Below the pieces are notes generated by a model. The model did not search any database. It had not been told where the DNA came from and worked only from the letters and a program-made list of their open reading frames with translations. A program made the position numbers and the translations under genes. Positions 23,461 through 36,521 of a stretch of DNA of 64,000 nt are shown piece after piece; positions within the stretch are counted from its first letter, which is position 1; every line of letters starts with the position of its first letter. This stretch comes from Boswellia sacra (lineage: Eukaryota > Streptophyta > Magnoliopsida > Sapindales > Burseraceae): assembly GCA_013180625.2 (NCBI GenBank), contig SNVD02009150.1, forward strand, positions 303,928 through 367,927, written 5' to 3'.

Positions 23461-24020
23461 CACTACAAGAAAAACACAAATATTTGACTATTTTTAGCCG
23501 TCAAATATGATCATATTTGACGGTTATTGCGTGTCATATATGTCACCATCAAATATGATAATAGTTGACAGTTGGTCAAATAGTCAAATATACACTATAA
23601 TATATTTGATTCTTAATAAATAGTCAAGTTTATATGCAATTTGAATTGATTTTTTAGCATTATTTGACGGTTTTTTAAAGTAATATTTGACAGAAACTGT
23701 CAAATATGACGAATTTAACTGTCGAAATTTTAAAAATACTATTACTAATATTTGACTATAACGGTCAAATATAATGAACAGTAACGATCGAATTCCTTCA
23801 TATTTGATTGTATTTAACCGTCAAGTATGTGATAGTAGAATAATATTTGACTCTTTTTTTGACAGACATATATTATTATAAAATAATATTTTTTATAATT
23901 GACGGTTTGTATTTTGTCAAGTATGAAATATTTTTTCTACTCATATTTGATTGCTTATTATTGTCAAGTTCTTCAAAATAATACTTATCGTTATTATCAT
24001 ATTTAAATGTTTTTGGCCTT
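23461..24020. repeat. left subterminal repeats of the Pack-CACTA
   Basis: The words ATATTTGACGG, CCGTCAAATATGA and relatives recur in both orientations for about 550 bp. In CACTA elements such arrays are the binding sites of the transposase. A ~40-bp tandem (CATCTTGGTTAATTCATATT) follows near 24300-24380. Confidence 0.75.
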
Positions 24021-24499
24021 CAAATATGAATTATCATATATATAAAATATATATATTTTTTAATAAAATTATGATAATAGATGTATCATTTATATTATAT
24101 ATTCTTTTGTGAAAATATAATAACTTTATTAACTTTTAAAATAATAATAAAAATTTATATTTAAGGTCACGTATATGTAGAACAGAAACCTAAACAAAAT
24201 ACAAATAGAATTACAAAAAAAAAAAACTACGAGACTTAATATGGAATGTAACACTTGAAAACAATAAACTAACAAAAACATGCAAGTGATTAGTAACACT
24301 TTCTCTATCATCTTGGTTAATTCATATTAAATAAGATAATACGTTTGTTCATCTTGGTTAATTCATATTAAATAAGAGTTATAAGAAACAAAAATATAAG
24401 AAAAAAATTATAAGATAAGACAGCTGTACTCAACATTAAAACAAGCAGGAAATGGACATTACACATTCAAAATTGAAAGCAACACTACAAGAAAAACAG

Positions 24500-25690
24500 T
24501 TTTTTGCGACAAAATTTTTTGCGACGAAATAAAATTCGTCGCAAAAATCGGCCTTTTGCGACAAAATTATTATTTCGTCACAAAAGTTAGCATTTCAAAG
24601 AAAAAGATATTTTGCGAGGAATTTTTCGTCGCAAAATAAAACCTTTAGCGACGAATATTCATTTCCTCGCTAAAAACTCGAGTGACTAATTAGGAAAGCA
24701 TTTTTTGCGACGAGATAAAACCTATTGCGACCAACTTTTCGTCGCAAAATGTATTACACAAAGACGGGATTTTGTGACAAAAATTTTATAGTAACATGAA
24801 CATTTTTTGCGACAAAATTATGTTTCTCGCGAAAAAAAGACCTTTTGCGACAAAAAATTCCTCACTAAAGGCCATTCTAATTTACCATGCATATATGGCA
24901 AAACTTGACATTTTGCGACGAAAAAATAATTCCTTGCAAAATGTGACATTTTGCGACAAAAAATTCCTCGCGAAAAGCCATTTTAATTTACCGTGCACAC
25001 GTGGTAATACGGGACATTTTGCGACAAAAACGTGATTCCTCGCAAAATGCGACCTTTTGCGAGAAATTTTTTGTCGCAAAAAGTCAATTTTTTGCGACAA
25101 AAAATTCATCGCGAATAACCTTTTCAATTTACCATTTACACGTGGCAATACCGGATATTTTGCGACAAAAACGTGATTCCTCGCAAAATGCTACCTTTTG
25201 CGAGGAATTTTTTGTCACAAAAGGTATATTTTTTGCGACAAAAAATTTCTCGCGAAAAGCCATTTTATTTTATCATGCACACGTGGCAATAATGTACATT
25301 TTGCGACAAAAACGTGATTCCTCGCAAAATGTGACTTTTTGCGAGGAAAATTTTCTCGCAAAATGTGACTTTTCGCGAGAAAAATTTTCTCGCAAAAAGT
25401 CACATTTTGCGACAAAAAATTCCTCGCGAAAAGCCATTCTAATTTACCATGCACACTTGACAATATTGGATATTTTGCGACGAAAAATTGATTCGTCGTG
25501 AAATGTGACCTTTTGCGACAATAAATTCCTCGCAAAAAAGTCAACCTTTTGCAAGAAAAAATTTCTCGCGAAAAGCCCGTCTAACTTATTATGAACACGT
25601 GACAATACTGGACATTTTGCGACGAAAATATATATTCCTCGCAAAAATATGACCTTTTGCGAGAAAAAATTCCTCGCAAAAAGTTATTTT
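24500..25690. repeat. left subterminal array, TTTTGCGACGAAA words
   Basis: For about 1.2 kb the word TTTTGCGA(C/G)GAAA and its complement alternate every 20-40 bases. In the right two thirds these lie within a ~150-bp higher-order unit containing CCATTTTAATTTACC and CACGTGGCAATA. All reading frames through this array are translations of the repeat. Confidence 0.9.
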
Positions 25691-26001
25691 TTTAAAATTA
25701 AAACTTAATAACTTTCCTCTTTTGTTTTCTTCTCTTTGTTCGTGGTCCGTCTAATATATAAGTCTTTGTTTAAAAAATGACAAAAAAAAAAGAATAAAGA
25801 AAGTATTAAAAATCTAATTTGATTTTATATAAATTGACAATTTTTAAATATAGTAGGGTCATTTGGATATTCATACAAATTTTTATTAAAAAAAAGACCC
25901 TTTGTGATTCCATTCATGCTTTTAAATGTGAAAAACTATTAAGATATTGTAAATTTAGTGTTTGTAAAAGAGATAAATAATTAAAATAAACTATATGTAT
26001 A

Positions 26002-26041
<40 letters not shown>

Positions 26042-27640
26042 TGATATGAGTCGTTAATAATCTAATAATCAAGCATAAATTTATTGCTAATTATTTATAT
26101 ATAATCTAATTTATGTGTGATTTATATATGTCTATCTGCTAAATTGCAATTATGATAAACTTATTACCATGACTAATTTTTAATTGATGAAAACAAGATT
26201 GGAAAAAAAAATCTAACTTCTAAAAATCTAATTTATTTTTCAATGTTTAATTATATGTCAAATAAACATAAATAAATAAATAATTAATAATCATGTAATG
26301 TTGCCTATAATTATGTTTTTTATTTTTTTGTTATAAAGTGTATTAATTTAGACAATATATTTCTCTTAGACTTTTAATTTTTATCGTATAGTTTTGAGTA
26401 AATTGTTGAGATATTTTAAACAATTATTAGAGTTTATTTTAAGGGAGATAAATAATTAAAATGAACTCTATAACAAAAAATAAATACATGGCAAAAACTA
26501 ATTTTCAATTCGTAATACATATGATACTTGTAACATATGTATATGTATATATGTCTAATAATTAAATTACTTATATGAAAAAAATATTTTTTATAATTGT
26601 AAAAAATATTTTTAATAATTGTTATTTTTATAAAAAAATGGATAATTAATTTAAAGGCATTCTATACTTGAAAATAAATGCAATTTTGTTACATTTTTAT
26701 ATAATTATAATATGAATAAGTAATCATTTACTAATCAAATTAGAAAAGCTTATTTTCAATTTCTTATAATAACAAATATGACATATATAGATATCTAATT
26801 ATTAAATTACAACTATTACAAACTTATGGTTTGCATTTGTCAAGATATTTTAAATATTAATTGTTAGCATTTGTAAAATGAATAAATAATAAAAAAATAT
26901 TCACTAAAAGTAAATGCATTTGTTACATAATAATTATAATATGAATATTTGATCATTTATTTATTAAAGTATTAAAAACTTATTTTCAATAACTCGCACA
27001 TGACAATTATGTCATATGTATAGATGTTTAAGCATTATGCATTTATTAATGATAGTTGACTTGTGTGTATTTTATTAACACTTTAATACATATGATAATT
27101 ATGACATATGTTTATATGTTAATAATTAAATTATCTCCATCACAAATTAATTTTTTAAATTTGTAAAACATATTTTTAGTGTTTTTAAAAGAAATAGATA
27201 ATTAAAATAAATTATAGCTAAAATGAATAGAATCGTTTTGTTACATATATGATTATAATATCAATAACTAATTATTTATTGATCACTAAAGAAATTTTTT
27301 TTTGTAATTTCTCATATAACAACTATGACATATGTATAAATATCTAACTATTGTTTACATTTGTTAACTAATTCTTGAGTTGTTGTACCTATTTTATTAA
27401 CATTTTAATACTCAATAAAAAATAATTAAATACCATATAATGTTTTATATTTCTATTGTATATGGTTGTTTTATTATTTATTAATTTGTCATCAAATTAT
27501 TTAATACCAATCCAATATTATATAAATTTAATTATGGATGAAAATTTAATTAATGAATAAAATTATAATTATCCAACTCTAAGTATGGTTTATTTAAATA
27601 TTTTTAATTTTAGATTTAGATTTTAATTTTAATATTTTTT
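25690..27640. other. AT-rich interior of the nested CACTA element
   Basis: There is no open frame of interest. It is rich in TATGACATATGTATA-like words. A TG repeat interrupted by GCGCGC lies at about 26000-26042. Confidence 0.7.
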
Positions 27641-29771
27641 TAAAGACTTATAGTGACAAAAATTTTGTCACAAAAGATTAGCATTTTGTCGCTAAAGATT
27701 AGCATTTTAGACTTTTACCGACCACTTTAAAATTCCTCGTAAAATGGGGTCTTTTGCGAGGAAAATTTAAATTCAAATTCGTCGCAAAAACTTAATTTTA
27801 GGCGGATTTTTTCTCGCCTATTAAATTTCAAATTTTTTACACCTTTAGCGACAAAAACTTTTTTCAATAGCTCGCGCATGATAGTTATGCCATATGTATA
27901 GATGTCTAACTATTTTACATTTGTTAATGATTGTTGACTTGTATGTATTTTGTTAACACTTTTATCCTCAATTAAATTAAAACTAACTAAATACCATGTA
28001 ATAATTTTATATATCTAATGTATGTGGTTAATACATGATTAATTAATTGACATTAAATTATTTAATTTTAACCTAATATTAAATAAATTTAATTATGTTG
28101 GTTAAATTTATTTAATTACTAAATAAATTTATAATTATCAAAGTCCACGTATGATTAATTTCAAAATCTTCTTAGTTTTTTATTATAATTTTCACATTTG
28201 TATACTTTTTATAACAAATAAAAGAGTTTTTAACATTTTTTTTAAGATTTTTAGTGAGGACATTTTCGTCGCAAAAAGATTAATATTTTGTCGCAATATA
28301 TGATGTTTTGCGATGATTTAATTTTATCGCAAAACGAGGTTTTTTGCGACGAAATACGAATTTATATTCGTCGCAAGAAATAAAATTTAGGCGGACTTAT
28401 TCCCGCTTGAGAATTTTGAAAATTTCAAGTTCTTTAGCGACGAAAAATTTGTCGCTAAAGATCAAAATTTTTGTTGCAAAATGAAATTTGGGCGGACTTT
28501 TTCCCGCTCTTGAAATTTCAAAATTTTGAAACTCTTTCTCGACGAAAATTTTATCGCAAAAAAAAATTTTTGGCGAACTTTTTCCCGCTTTCATTTTTTT
28601 CATAATTTTAAAAACTATTTCGCAACAAAATTTTCGTCGCTAAAGGTTAAAATTTCGTCGCAAAATATCCAACTTTTTTTATATATACATGGGTTAATTT
28701 TTTGGATTGTTTCATTTTCTTCTATCACTTCCAATTCTCTACTCCTTTCCTTTTCCCAACATTTGGTAAATACTTTTACTCTTTCTTTTACTTTTGTGTT
28801 GTAATATATTTTCTTTATTAGTTTAATATATTTTTATTTATTTTAATATTTGATTGATATTATTGTCTTTTATTTGATAGGTATTTTTGAAGATGGAATA
28901 CAACTCAACATTCTCAACATTCTCAAATTCTTTCTTTGCTTCTTCAACATTGTTTTTTTCATAAACTCATTTTTTATGCTTTAATTATTACTTAACATTT
29001 TATTTTTATTTTTTTGTTTTTAATAGGTATTTTTGAAGATAGGTTGTACTTGAAGATTTGAGAATTCATACAAAGTCAACAACAAAAGAATTTTTGGAGG
29101 ATGAAGTTTTGTATTTTTCTTTCTCTTTTTTGTATTTTTTTTTAATTTTGCTATGTACAAAGGTTGATATATTGTAAAAATATATTGTGATAAATTTTTT
29201 GTAATTTGTTGTTAATTAATGAAATTATTAATATAAAGAATTAAGTTGTGTAATTAGACATGTCATTTATTCTAAAATTTATAATTAATTAAAAAATAAA
29301 ATCTGTAAATTCTTAAAAAATAATCAATTTTCGTGTAAAAAATTTATTACGACAAATTTTTTGTCGCTAAAGATAGTATTTAGCGAGAAAAAATTGGTCG
29401 CAATAAACTTTTTTAACTAAAATAATTTTATTAAAAAATGAGTTGTTTTCTAACAATTTGCGACAATATTGGAATTCATCGCAAAATATACTTTTTTGCG
29501 ACAATTTTTATTTTGTCGCAAAAAGTAGATGTTTTGTGATCTTTTTTGTGACGAAATATTTGTCGCAAAATACCACTTTTTGCGAGATAAATTTTATCGC
29601 AAAAAGACTTTTTGCGAGGAATTCCAGAATCGTCGCAAAAAAACCTATTGCGACTCACATATTACGACTGGAGCGCGACGAATTTATTTTTATCGCAAAA
29701 ACTTATTGCAACGAAATTCTAACTTTTTGCGACAAAAAATTTCGTCGCAAAAAGTCAATTTTCCCGTAGTG
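27640..29771. repeat. right subterminal arrays of the nested CACTA
   Basis: Two blocks (about 27640-28680 and 29335-29771) carry TTGCGACGAAA/TTTCGTCGCAAAA words. In the first block GGCGGACTTTTTCCCGCT recurs several times. Between them (28680-29260) is a non-repetitive stretch with a TATA-like run and a twice-used GTATTTTTGAAGAT word. It could be a remnant of the autonomous parent's transcribed region, but no protein is recognisable. Confidence 0.75.
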
Positions 29772-29774
29772 CAA

Positions 29775-30854
29775 TAAGAAAATTTTCAAGCAACCAGACC
29801 TCGTCAATAAGACAACAATGCTTTCCCCCTGTCCGATTAGACCTACTAGAACCAAACTGCGTACATGATACACCCAGGAAAGAATTCACAACTAGCTTGC
29901 AACAACATAGTGCAGCATCTTTTCGTGTGACTTTATCCTTATCATCCAAATATACAACTGATTCTCTTGCAAACTCAAGAAGTTCATGGCACTAAAACAT
30001 ATATCAGATTCAGAGAGAAACTCATGTCCAAAACCAGATTCATACCATACAATGCCCATATACACACCTTAAAATTAAAGCGAGCAAGAGTTTGCAATGC
30101 TAATTGCACTAAGGCTGAACCATTAAGGTCTGATACTTGCTGAGGGACGTTTGTCATATTTCCTCTAACCAAGGGAACAACTAGCCTTGACTGGGAATAA
30201 TGGGATTTTGAAAGAACTAATGACATCGAGTCAAGCAGCTGATCTTGAACAGTAGATAACAAAGATGGAATACTGAAAGAACAACAAATTAAATGAGAGC
30301 TCTAAATCTGCTAACCCAAAAAAAAAAAAAATCACCAGGTACATCTAAAAGAAGAGTAGAAGAATGCCCCAGAGTACCTAATAGTAATTTGTTCACGTGC
30401 ATCTACAAGTGTAGTAGAAAGACCAGCAGAAAACATAACATCCAAGAGACCACGAACATGAGGTTCCATGACAGGACCTATGGCTTTTGCTATGTTTCCA
30501 ACACAAGCCAAAGCCTCAAGTGAGGGTCTTCCTCTGTGTGGAGCAATCTACATATCACAAAATCTTGCAACAATCAGAAATCTTGTTTCCTATCAATAAT
30601 CAAATGAAAAAAGCATACTGAAATAAATAGTAGCTAAATAGAAAATTCAACAAAAGCAAACCAAAATCAAGGCACAAAAAACATTTCAACCAACATCCTT
30701 TAAGCCTTACTGCTTCATGCAAGTGGGAAGTAATTGTCGGCAAATAGTTAAAAAGTTCCCCATCCAAGGCACCAGCCATCTCCCCAAGGGCGATGAACCC
30801 ACTGTGACGTTCAGCTGGTATTCGCAGAACTGTAAGAATGTGATTCATGCATAT
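29775..30854 (-). pseudogene. TOR: TOR kinase fragment, four consecutive exons
   Basis: TOR is the PI3K-like growth-control kinase; these exons code part of its N-terminal HEAT-repeat region. Minus-strand exons: 30854-30711 (MNHILTVLRIPAERHSGFIA and GEMAGALDGELFNYLPTI); 30547-30378 (HRGRPSLEALACVGNIAKAI and EPHVRGLLDVMFSAGLS); 30272-30068 (VQDQLLDSMSLVLSKSHYSQ and PQQVSDLNGSALVQLALQTL); and 29991-29775 (LLEFARESVVYLDDKDKVTR and KDAALCCCKLV, then QFGSSRSNRTGGK). All have AG/GT borders and I see no stop inside the exons. Homology ends at 'LLIA', one codon from the nested CACTA insertion. Kinase, FAT and FRB domains are absent. It is a captured fragment and not a TOR gene. Confidence 0.85.
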
Positions 30855-31254
30855 CTGAGAAACATCCTAATTTCACGCACACATTATGGAGGTAAATAAC
30901 TGTTACATATTTAAGGATGATTTAATCCAAAATGCAACAACCATATGATAAAGAAATCCACAAAACTTTAAGTAGTTTGTAACAAATCGGTCACGCAAGA
31001 AATGAGCAATGCGAGGTAGCAATGAATATATTTATTTTTTTCTTTCTTTTACTTGCTATCTTTTGTGAAAGAAAACCTTGTCTCATCTTAAATTCAAAGC
31101 TGAATTTATGGGTATTTCTACTATTTTATATTTTCTTCTGTAATAAGTACCTGCATCTCCATAAAAAGAACCAATGAGAAATCACAGGCAGTTACGAGAG
31201 AGAGCGTGTGTGTGTGGAGTAGGAGTCAGTGATTCAAGATACTTTTCTCTATAC

Positions 31255-32878
31255 CTTGAAAGATTAAGCCTTTCTCGTGAAGCCTGATAAACGCCTCAAC
31301 AACAGCTCTTGCAAAAATGAAAGGATGCTATCTCAGAACTTATAACACACAGGGTTCAAACAACTACATATATTCAAGCAATAATGGTTGAACACATATC
31401 AACACAAATTGTGAGATTTCATACATCATTTACTATCCCCAATAATTACACACTTTTTGATGTGACTAAAGTCCTGCTAGATAGAAAAACTATCTTTTGA
31501 CTTAGCTGCTCATCAAGGGTGAAGTGTTCTCTAGTCCAATCACAAGAAGTAGCAAGCCTCTTAATCTGATTGGTAATGGTTCCACCATAGCTAACATATA
31601 TAAGAGGCAGGAAGAAACTTTGAGAGGGACAAATTCTACACAAAAGAGTGATTCGATCTTTTAATTCACAACTTGTGTATAGTTTGTGGAAAAAGAGCTA
31701 GTGTTCCTAACTTACACCAAAAATAATAATAATAATATTATTATTAATAAAAAAAGTTAGTGTAAAGGCCATTGTTACTAAAAAAAATTCTTACCACAAA
31801 AAGTATAGAGGACAGAAGTGTATATACTTTTCTTTCCATTCCCAAACTCGTTTTATGAACTCATCTCTACTCAAGTCGGCCCTTTTTACTCCTTCTGATG
31901 CCAACATTCTTTCCACAACCAACTACATAAATCATGAAAAAGTAAAAGCATATTAGATACCAAAATTTAAATTCAAAATTGATGAAGTCCAAATGATTGG
32001 AACCTTATCACAAAGTTCTATACTTCATTCCACAGAATAACAATGAACACACACACACAATTTATACTCAATAACAGAAGAATGATCCTATTAATCCACG
32101 TAAATTAAGAAGCCTCAAAGAAGCAAATCCTTTTATTCCTTTGAGACCAAATAACCCAAATAGTAGTCAAAATACAACATCTCTGAAAAGCCAAATGCAT
32201 ATAACATAGAAAGATCAGCAAAGAAGCTGTCTAGGCATAAAATGTTCTAAAACATAAAAGTATCATCTGTCCTTTCCATTATTATTAATCATGTTCCTAT
32301 ATGGCTATTCAATATAATTAAAGTCCCAAGAAGTAAACATCATAAGTTTCAGCTTATTTCTAGCTTGCCTGACTCTCAAGTTGGCCCTTTTACTTGACTA
32401 AGTAGCATTCTAATCACCTGGGGTGTGCGTGTGCATGCATTGAACTCAATGAATTAAAAATCCCAATCTATTAGGTCTTTCAGTACAATCAAATAGAGCC
32501 CCATATTCCTTCTAACTTTTGACTCAACTGCTCTAAACTATAAACTTTACATGCGAGGATAAAATCAATGAAATAGATTTTCATGCATAGCTGTCTTTGT
32601 CTGCAATATAATTGATGTAAACCATTCAATCCTCATCATTGCATTGCCTTTATTCTTCAAGAAATGTAAATCAAAAAGAAAATTAAAAAGTAACTACAAT
32701 CTAAATAGTAACTGAATAAAGATTCACATGGATTGATTAATATGACCAAGACCAACACGTTTAAGCATATAGCATTTCAAATTGACAACATACCTGAGTT
32801 GCAATGCCAGCATGATCAGTCCCAGGAAGCCAAAGTGTTGGTCTTCCTTTGATTCGATGGTACCTAACCATAATATCC
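31255..32878 (-). pseudogene. valyl-tRNA synthetase fragment (organellar type), four exons
   Basis: The parent class I synthetase charges tRNA-Val. Minus-strand exons: 32878-32794 ([19 protein letters not shown], then TDHAGIATQ); 31922-31828 ([20 protein letters not shown], then VWEWKE); 31590 to about 31510 (YGGTITNQIKRLATSCDWTR, then EHFTLDEQLS); and about 31309-31255 (RAVVEAFIRLHEKGLIFQ). Introns have GT..AG borders. This is the catalytic Rossmann-fold segment after the HIGH motif, which would lie just upstream and is not present; KMSKS and the anticodon-binding part are also absent. The sequence resembles plant chloroplast/mitochondrial ValRS (EMB2247-like) more than the cytosolic form. 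It is one of the fragments captured by the CACTA unit. Confidence 0.82.
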
Positions 32879-33169
32879 TAGTAAAGAAGACCAGAAGAGT
32901 TGATCAGTGTAATAATAAAAAGATTGAGAATTATAAGGGGCATACACAAAATTTTAAGCATTCATGATGTCTAACTAAAATAGGTCTTAAGCGAGATGAT
33001 AACAAGAACAAGAAAGAACCCACCCCAAACCCTTCCCTCTACTAAACTCTTCTAAACAATGCAATACTGGTTCTTCACAGAGAAGTAGTGAGAAGAAAGC
33101 AAGAGATGGAGACATCCATGAAAGATCAAAAGTTGCCAGTAGAGAGGAGAGATGGTTTATACTCATAGC

Positions 33170-33560
33170 TGAGAAAAGGACTGTGCCTTCCCTCTTGTTT
33201 GCTTACTTGGATATATATACTTTGACAAGAAAGCTTTGATCTTTTGTCCTTCTTTGCTGTGAGAGTGTTTTGTGTGTGAGACTTTCTCTCTTTTTTTTCT
33301 TCTCTTCTCTCTCAACTTGTTTTATTTCTCTAGCTTTCTCTCTCAGGATTTGTAACCAAACTGAGGTAATCATCACTTGTCATCTCTTTCAAATTATAGT
33401 TTTTCTTATTCCTATGATTCTCAATATCAAAACCATTTATTTTATTTTATTTTTGCTCTTCTCGTTGCAGGTGTTGTTTCTGCAATATATATATATTTTT
33501 TATTTCAGCTTCTTCTTCAAGAAAGATGAGAATGGTCTAAAGAGGGTCTTGCATGGCTAG
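33170..33560 (+). promoter_or_regulatory. possible captured promoter and spliced leader, plus strand
   Basis: GGATATATATACTTT at about 33209 looks like a TATA box. It is followed by a long CT-rich tract typical of plant 5' leaders, a possible donor (CTGAG/GTAATC) and an acceptor (TTGCAG). This would be a plus-strand leader, opposite to the coding fragments around it. No protein follows that I recognise. It may be the 5' part of another captured gene. Confidence 0.3.
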
Positions 33561-33957
33561 CCACAGGATTGGAGAGACTGGTTTATTGTTAGCATAACCA
33601 ACTCTCCAAAAGCAAATAGAGAGAGAAAAAATAAAGGTTTTTGCATATGTCTAAAGAGGAGTACAATAGTAAGGCTTACCATTTGTTATAGAGTAATGAT
33701 TCTGATGCAAAAGACTTGAATGGTGTGAGGCTACAAACTTAGAAACCTGACCTTGTCTCATTATATGATTTACTGACTCCATAACTGCAGAGAAAGAAAG
33801 GGAGAGTAGGTTCATGTCTGCTTGTACTATCGCTACTCTCTGCTTGTACAACATAAATCTTAATTAATCAAATCTATGTCAATTTGATCTTCGGATATGT
33901 AATTTCAAGAACTAATTTATTGTACAATAAATAAGAATCTTGTGGTTAAGGAAAGAC

Positions 33958-35219
33958 CTGGAGAATGTCACACCATCTGATCCGCTTCATCTCAACTCCA
34001 TAAGCTAGGTCATCAGGGGCATGCGAGTAACCTCCTGCAGCGTGCCAGAACTCCAAATAATTTATCGATTCATTGATCTGCTATCGAGTTATGTATATAC
34101 TACAAAAAATCAAATTATTTGATATAATTAAGGCTTATAGTGATGGGTCCTATATCCTCTAGATGACTATGTAGAATAATATATATTTTGGGTACGATTT
34201 ATTGACGAACCCATCAAGCATGTATGCATACATGGCTGAAGTTATCCGGGGGATGCCTGGCACAGTAACAATGCAAAAAATACGGAGAATGAGAGAATTT
34301 GTATCCTTACCTTGCAATAGAATTCCCTAGAAAAGAAGCTTCAGTGTCCTTAAAATGAACTTCTTAATTGCGGCACCGATCTTCGGAATTTTCTGAGAGA
34401 TTCAGATCACTTATATTATTAATCTGTAATCCTATTTTTAATCAAAAGAAACAAACCTAAAAAATCCTAACAAAGAGGGTTCAAGTTTTAGAATAAATAC
34501 AGATTTGCCCAGATGGCCATAATTTGTCAGGGCCAGAGAGAGTTATATTATAATGGAACAAAATTTTGTACTTGTGATTCAGTAACTTTTTACTGCATGT
34601 TTTAAGACTTGCAGCACTGAAAACATAGAAAAAGTGTCTTGGATGAAACCTACGCCCTGCTGAAGCAAAGGGCTTCAATTGTTTAGCCTCTGCCTGGCAG
34701 GGCTGTTGCTTTTCAGACATATTTTCTGATATATTTGAAATTTAATATTAACCACGTATATCCTTTTCAAATTTCATAACCAACCATATATCCTTACTTG
34801 AACATAAAAAATCCTTTTGAAAACAAAAACATAATCGAATTCATAAACGAATAGAGAACATTTCTGGTTGAGAAAACTTCAGTAAGAAGCAACAATTTTC
34901 TTACAAAACTTCAGAAGAAACAGGATAACGAGAAATAAAAAAAGAAGAAGAAAGAGCAGAAGGTTAATTGTGACCTTAAGAGCAAGTGCGATAGCCACCC
35001 CAACAATGAAGAGAAAAAGGGGCATCACAAGGTCAGCCAATGTGCATCCATTCCATGGCGAGTGATCGATGCGCTCATATGCGCTCCCAGCATCATCAAC
35101 CAATATCATCAACTACACACCATACATATAAAAGCTACAGCTGGGATATGGATAACAATAAATCTAGCTTAATTTTCTGAAATGAATCACGCGATGATAC
35201 TTCCTTTAATTTCCTGGAG

Positions 35220-35256
<37 letters not shown>

Positions 35257-35617
35257 TGCATCCACTTTTTAATTTACTTCTCTAGGAAGCACTTGCAATC
35301 AATGTTTCTGACTTCAAATTAGAAAGCATTTATGTGCGTTGGGGAAGCACTTGTATATAATAATTAAACACAGTTATACTTACCACTGTGGTAAGACCTC
35401 TAAAAGCATCCAAGGTTGCAACTCTCTTACTCTTCTGCTGCACTACCAGTAGTTGCTGCTCTCCAGTACTCTTCTCGTGCTCTTTCTTACTAATGTTTAT
35501 GGCACCATCTCCATGCTCATCTCTTTTACCCACTTTTTCACCATCTTTACGATCAATATCTTCCTGGACAAGTGGTGCATGCCCTAGCCCTTCTTCCACT
35601 CTTCGAGGATCTGCCAT
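33958..35617 (-). pseudogene. HGSNAT-like acyltransferase fragment, three exons
   Basis: The parent family (heparan-alpha-glucosaminide N-acetyltransferase-like, DUF5009) consists of multi-pass membrane proteins of unsettled role in plants. Exon 1, 35617-35384, starts at ATG (MADPRRVEEG) and has a charged cytosolic head ending RVATLDAFRGLT; 78 codons, phase 0, followed by GTAAGT. Exon 2, 35112-34975, has exactly 46 codons: LMILVDDAGSAYERIDHSPW, then LADLVMPLFLFIVGVAIALA, a transmembrane helix. Exon 3, 34034-33958, gives GYSHAPDDLAYGVEMKRIRW. At least one exon expected between 2 and 3 is missing, as is the rest of the gene. Exons 1 and 2 are open and splice-competent. Confidence 0.8.
35222..35254. 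repeat. (TA)n microsatellite
   Basis: An uninterrupted TA run lies in the first intron of the HGSNAT-like fragment and is followed by GCATGCATCC. Confidence 0.9.
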
Positions 35618-36521
35618 AGCACAAACTAATTAATTAACTGTCAATAATAGTGCTCAAAAGCTAGCTAGCTTCCTCAATCTGCCCTATTGGCTTTGGCTGA
35701 AATAATGAAGCTACTAATAATGATGGTCTGATAGGACAAGACCAAGATTAGACGTTCGATATATATTGCTGGAGTTGCAGTTTTCTCAGAGTAGTTAATA
35801 ACGTTCGATAAAAGTCAAGCAAAGACCAACTGTGCCGAAAGTAGCTGCTACCTCTAAAGTCAAGCAAACACTAAAAGACAAAGATTATGGTGGAAAATTG
35901 GCTAGTATATTTTCAACCATGAAATTTACACTGTCATACTCAGAAACAGTTATTTTCAAAAAGAAAGAAAAGTATCTCCCCATGCACTCAACTTTGATAT
36001 GTAGGAATTAAATTTTTCTTTGAATCAAGAGAAGACTGAAGCTAGAATTGATAGTCATTTCATTTATCTGTTTTAGTACTTAATGAATTCTGAGGATACA
36101 AACTATAGAGACGCTGCCCTAAAACTTAATTACACTTATTATTTACCATTTTTTGGACTATCAGAGCATGAAATTATCTGGGAAATTGCTCTGCTCCAAC
36201 ATCCTCTGTTGCAAGCTCTGTCAGAACAGAGATCGTGTCTATCAGACAAAGTAAAAAGAAAAAAAAAGTTAAATTTTCATATTCATATATGATTAAGAGC
36301 CAGCTTGCCAAGTTTATAAGTCTAGATGTTCGTATAAGAGAAAGAAATAGATAGACAAATAAATCAATAAAAAAAACAATTAGCCAAGTTGAGGCTCAAC
36401 TAAAAGCATTGACAAGTTGCGTCCTGCAAAGCCATCAGTCATAATTTAAGGTTCCCTCGTTGTAGAATAATCAAACATAAAAACAGTGAAACAGCTTTGT
36501 AAAACAGAAACAAATCTGGAC

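Larger units (their letters stand above)
24483..29771. mobile_element. nested non-autonomous CACTA element, 5.3 kb
   Basis: The termini are CACTACAAGAAAAACAG at the left and CCCGTAGTG at the right (CACTACGGG in reverse complement). The flanks are CAA on both sides (24480-24482 and 29772-29774), the exact 3-bp duplication expected for CACTA. Dense subterminal arrays of TTTTGCGACGAAA occupy both ends. The interior is AT-rich with no transposase frame. It belongs to a different family from its host element, whose words are TTTGAC-based. It sits immediately beside the end of the captured TOR exon. Confidence 0.88.

Noticed and set aside
24796..25644. Overlapping frames of 60-166 codons on both strands rich in ATKNSSRKAIL-like sequence
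   Set aside because: They are translations of the TTTTGCGACGAAA subterminal array of the nested CACTA element, repeat unit after repeat unit, on both strands.
28526..28804. A 92-codon frame at the inner end of the nested CACTA array as a transposase remnant
   Set aside because: Its first half is repeat translation and the rest has no similarity to CACTA transposase motifs.
23461..29771. CRISPR-like regular spacing of short repeats
   Set aside because: The repeats occur in both orientations with degenerate words and lie at transposon ends in a plant genome. They are CACTA subterminal arrays.
33270..33560. A 96-codon hydrophobic plus-strand frame as a membrane protein
   Set aside because: It runs through a CT-rich leader-like tract and an apparent intron. 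Its hydrophobicity comes from the T/C composition.
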